6,072 bases of DNA from the NCBI GenBank assembly GCA_937921835.1, contig CAKZVG010000108.1, forward strand, positions 1 to 6,072, written 5' to 3'. How positions within the stretch are numbered: position 1 is the first letter of the stretch; each line of letters starts with the position of its first letter. This DNA comes from an uncultured Bryobacteraceae bacterium (GTDB lineage: Bacteria > Acidobacteriota > Terriglobia > Bryobacterales > Bryobacteraceae). The notes beneath the pieces are model-generated. The model searched no databases, was not told where the DNA came from, and worked only from the letters and a program-made list of their open reading frames with translations. Shown one piece after another: positions 4,945-6,072 of this stretch. A program made the translations under genes and the position numbers.

Positions 4945-6072
4945 TCAGCGCGGCGCGCGCGGCGGGGCGGCTTTGAGCGCCCGGACGAAAATCGTGAGCG
5001 TTGGCGCGGCGAAGGTCTGGACTGTGAGCCGTTGCTCGAAGTCCTCCCCCGAAAGCACGAATTCGTGAGTCCCTGCGGCCAGTTGCCCACCGTCAAGCCC
5101 GGCTGCCTCCACCGCGCCGGCCGGCTGCCCGTCGATGAGCAGCGTCGCGGGAGGGAAACTGCAAAGAACCCGCCAGGCGTCTCCCCGGCTGGCCACGGCA
5201 ATGATCGCGAATCCCGCCGGCGCCTCCAGCGGAGCGATCACGGGCAGGTTTCCGGGCGTGGATTCGAAGCGCACCGCGCCCTCGCCACGCTTCGAGGTCA
5301 GCCGCAGCGTGTGCTTGCCCGGAAGCAGATTATCCAGCGAGAACTGCCCAAGCGGCATGCTGGCCGGAGGCTGAGCGTTCAGCGCCGCTTGCAAGTCCTC
5401 CACGTCGCTGAATACCTGCAACGCCTGGGCCATCGGCGTCAGCGGGATCTCGATCGACATGGGCTGGCCGTCGCGTACCGTCAGCGGGGACGTCGCCGGG
5501 TGAAATCCGGCGAGCAGCGCTTCCACGGCGTAGGTTCCGGCCGGGAGTTGCAGCTTCAAATTGGAGGTGCCGCGCCGCTTGTCCCCGATCTGGATGACCG
5601 CCCCGGGCGGGCTGGTCCGGATTTCCACCGGCACGCCGCCCTGGAGGACGCGCCCGCCCCTGGAATGAAAGATGAAGATGCCCAGTAGTGCTCCAGCCGC
5701 CGCAGCTCCAGCGAAAAGGTACAGCCTCCGGTGCTCCCGCCGGATCCAGGGCCGTGGCACCGAAGGCGCCGCGGCGGCGGGAGCCGGAAGCGTGCGCGGC
5801 AGCGGCTGCGAGGCGGGCGGCGGCGGACTGTCCGCCGGGCTGCGAGCGGGCGCCATCAACACGGTCCGGGTCCAGTCGTCCGGCGGCGGCGCGCCCTGCG
5901 AAAGCCGCGTCGAGAGCGACTGGTGGAGTTCGCGCAGCCGCTCATCAGCCGGGTGCTCGCCCAGCGCTTCCGCCAGACGCTCGACCGCCGACCGCAGATC
6001 CCCGGTCGACTCGAACTGCCTGGCCTCGCCCAGGATCCTGCGGATCGCTTCATCGCGCGCGCGCGCGCGCCG
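4945..6072 (-). CDS. Membrane protein with TPR-like segment and PEGA-type repeats, C-terminal part (probable Ser/Thr kinase tail)
   Basis: The frame is open to the window edge, giving 375 residues with the N-terminus missing; a GTG at 5862 lies inside the frame and is not a convincing start. In visible numbering, residues 7-58 are helical and TPR-like (AEALGEHPAD at 35-44 fits the end of a TPR unit). Residues 60-110 are Pro/Ala-rich, and one membrane helix runs from about 117 to 136, preceded by RREHRR, so the N-terminal side is cytoplasmic and the C-terminal side outside. A PEGA domain (about 147-200) contains SPPGAVIQIGDKRRG and LPAGTYAVEALLAGF. A related unit appears near 305-350 (SFPPATLLIDGQPAG, then AAGTHEFVLSG), and a weaker one near 243-265 (LLPGKHTLRLTS). 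This arrangement is common behind the kinase domain of acidobacterial Ser/Thr kinases, but no kinase residues are in view. An 85-bp gap separates it from the methyltransferase gene on the same strand. Confidence 0.85.
   Translation of the reverse strand, partial: RRARARDEAIRRILGEARQFESTGDLRSAVERLAEALGEHPADERLRELHQSLSTRLSQGAPPPDDWTRTVLMAPARSPADSPPPPASQPLPRTLPAPAAAAPSVPRPWIRREHRRLYLFAGAAAAGALLGIFIFHSRGGRVLQGGVPVEIRTSPPGAVIQIGDKRRGTSNLKLQLPAGTYAVEALLAGFHPATSPLTVRDGQPMSIEIPLTPMAQALQVFSDVEDLQAALNAQPPASMPLGQFSLDNLLPGKHTLRLTSKRGEGAVRFESTPGNLPVIAPLEAPAGFAIIAVASRGDAWRVLCSFPPATLLIDGQPAGAVEAAGLDGGQLAAGTHEFVLSGEDFEQRLTVQTFAAPTLTIFVRALKAAPPRAPR
6054..6070. repeat. 17-base alternating CG tract
   Basis: An uninterrupted CGCG run at the right edge lies inside the membrane-protein gene and encodes alternating Arg and Ala at the start of the visible protein. 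Its left part keeps the frame with the rest of the gene. Confidence 0.8.

Noticed and set aside
4945..5862. Treating the PEGA-type protein as a complete 305-residue gene starting at GTG 5862
   Set aside because: The frame continues without a stop to the window edge and the added 70 residues form a sensible TPR-like helical segment, so the gene starts beyond the window.

Overview
The window is GC-rich bacterial DNA, densely coding, with no RNA genes, mobile elements or CRISPR arrays that I can recognise. Several traits together suggest an Acidobacteriota-type soil bacterium (Bryobacter/Solibacter-like): several Gfo/Idh/MocA oxidoreductases close together, twin-arginine-type leaders on such enzymes, and a membrane protein with a TPR-like cytoplasmic segment, one membrane helix and PEGA-type outer domains. 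This assignment is an inference from gene content. Planctomycetes or Verrucomicrobia carry similar enzyme families.

Layout. Positions 1-702 (+) hold the C-terminal two thirds of a Gfo/Idh/MocA oxidoreductase whose start is outside the window. It overlaps by an ATGA a second, different Gfo/Idh/MocA oxidoreductase (699-1820, +), which has a short twin-arginine-like leader. A third one, longer and with a clearer twin-arginine leader, runs the opposite way (3133-1880, -). A compact divergent promoter region (about 3134-3190) separates it from a secreted alpha/beta hydrolase (3191-4273, +). The hydrolase converges, with only 4 bp between stop codons, on a small signal-peptide-bearing SAM-dependent methyltransferase (4859-4278, -). 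The right end (6072-4945, -) is the C-terminal 375 residues of a single-pass membrane protein with PEGA-like repeats, probably the tail of a Ser/Thr protein kinase or a related signalling protein.

How the genes might work together. The three oxidoreductases and the secreted hydrolase would fit an outward-facing carbohydrate or aromatic-ester catabolic locus, in which the hydrolase cleaves esters outside the cytoplasm and the dehydrogenases act on sugar-like products. The sequence shows the families but not the substrates. The methyltransferase and the PEGA protein look like an adjacent, functionally separate block.

No clearly new system is visible. The points most worth checking are: all three Gfo/Idh/MocA proteins keep the catalytic-position His but replace the Asp four residues before it (Glu, Glu, Asn); a methyltransferase fold carries an export signal; and a hairpin sits directly beside the methyltransferase ribosome binding site.
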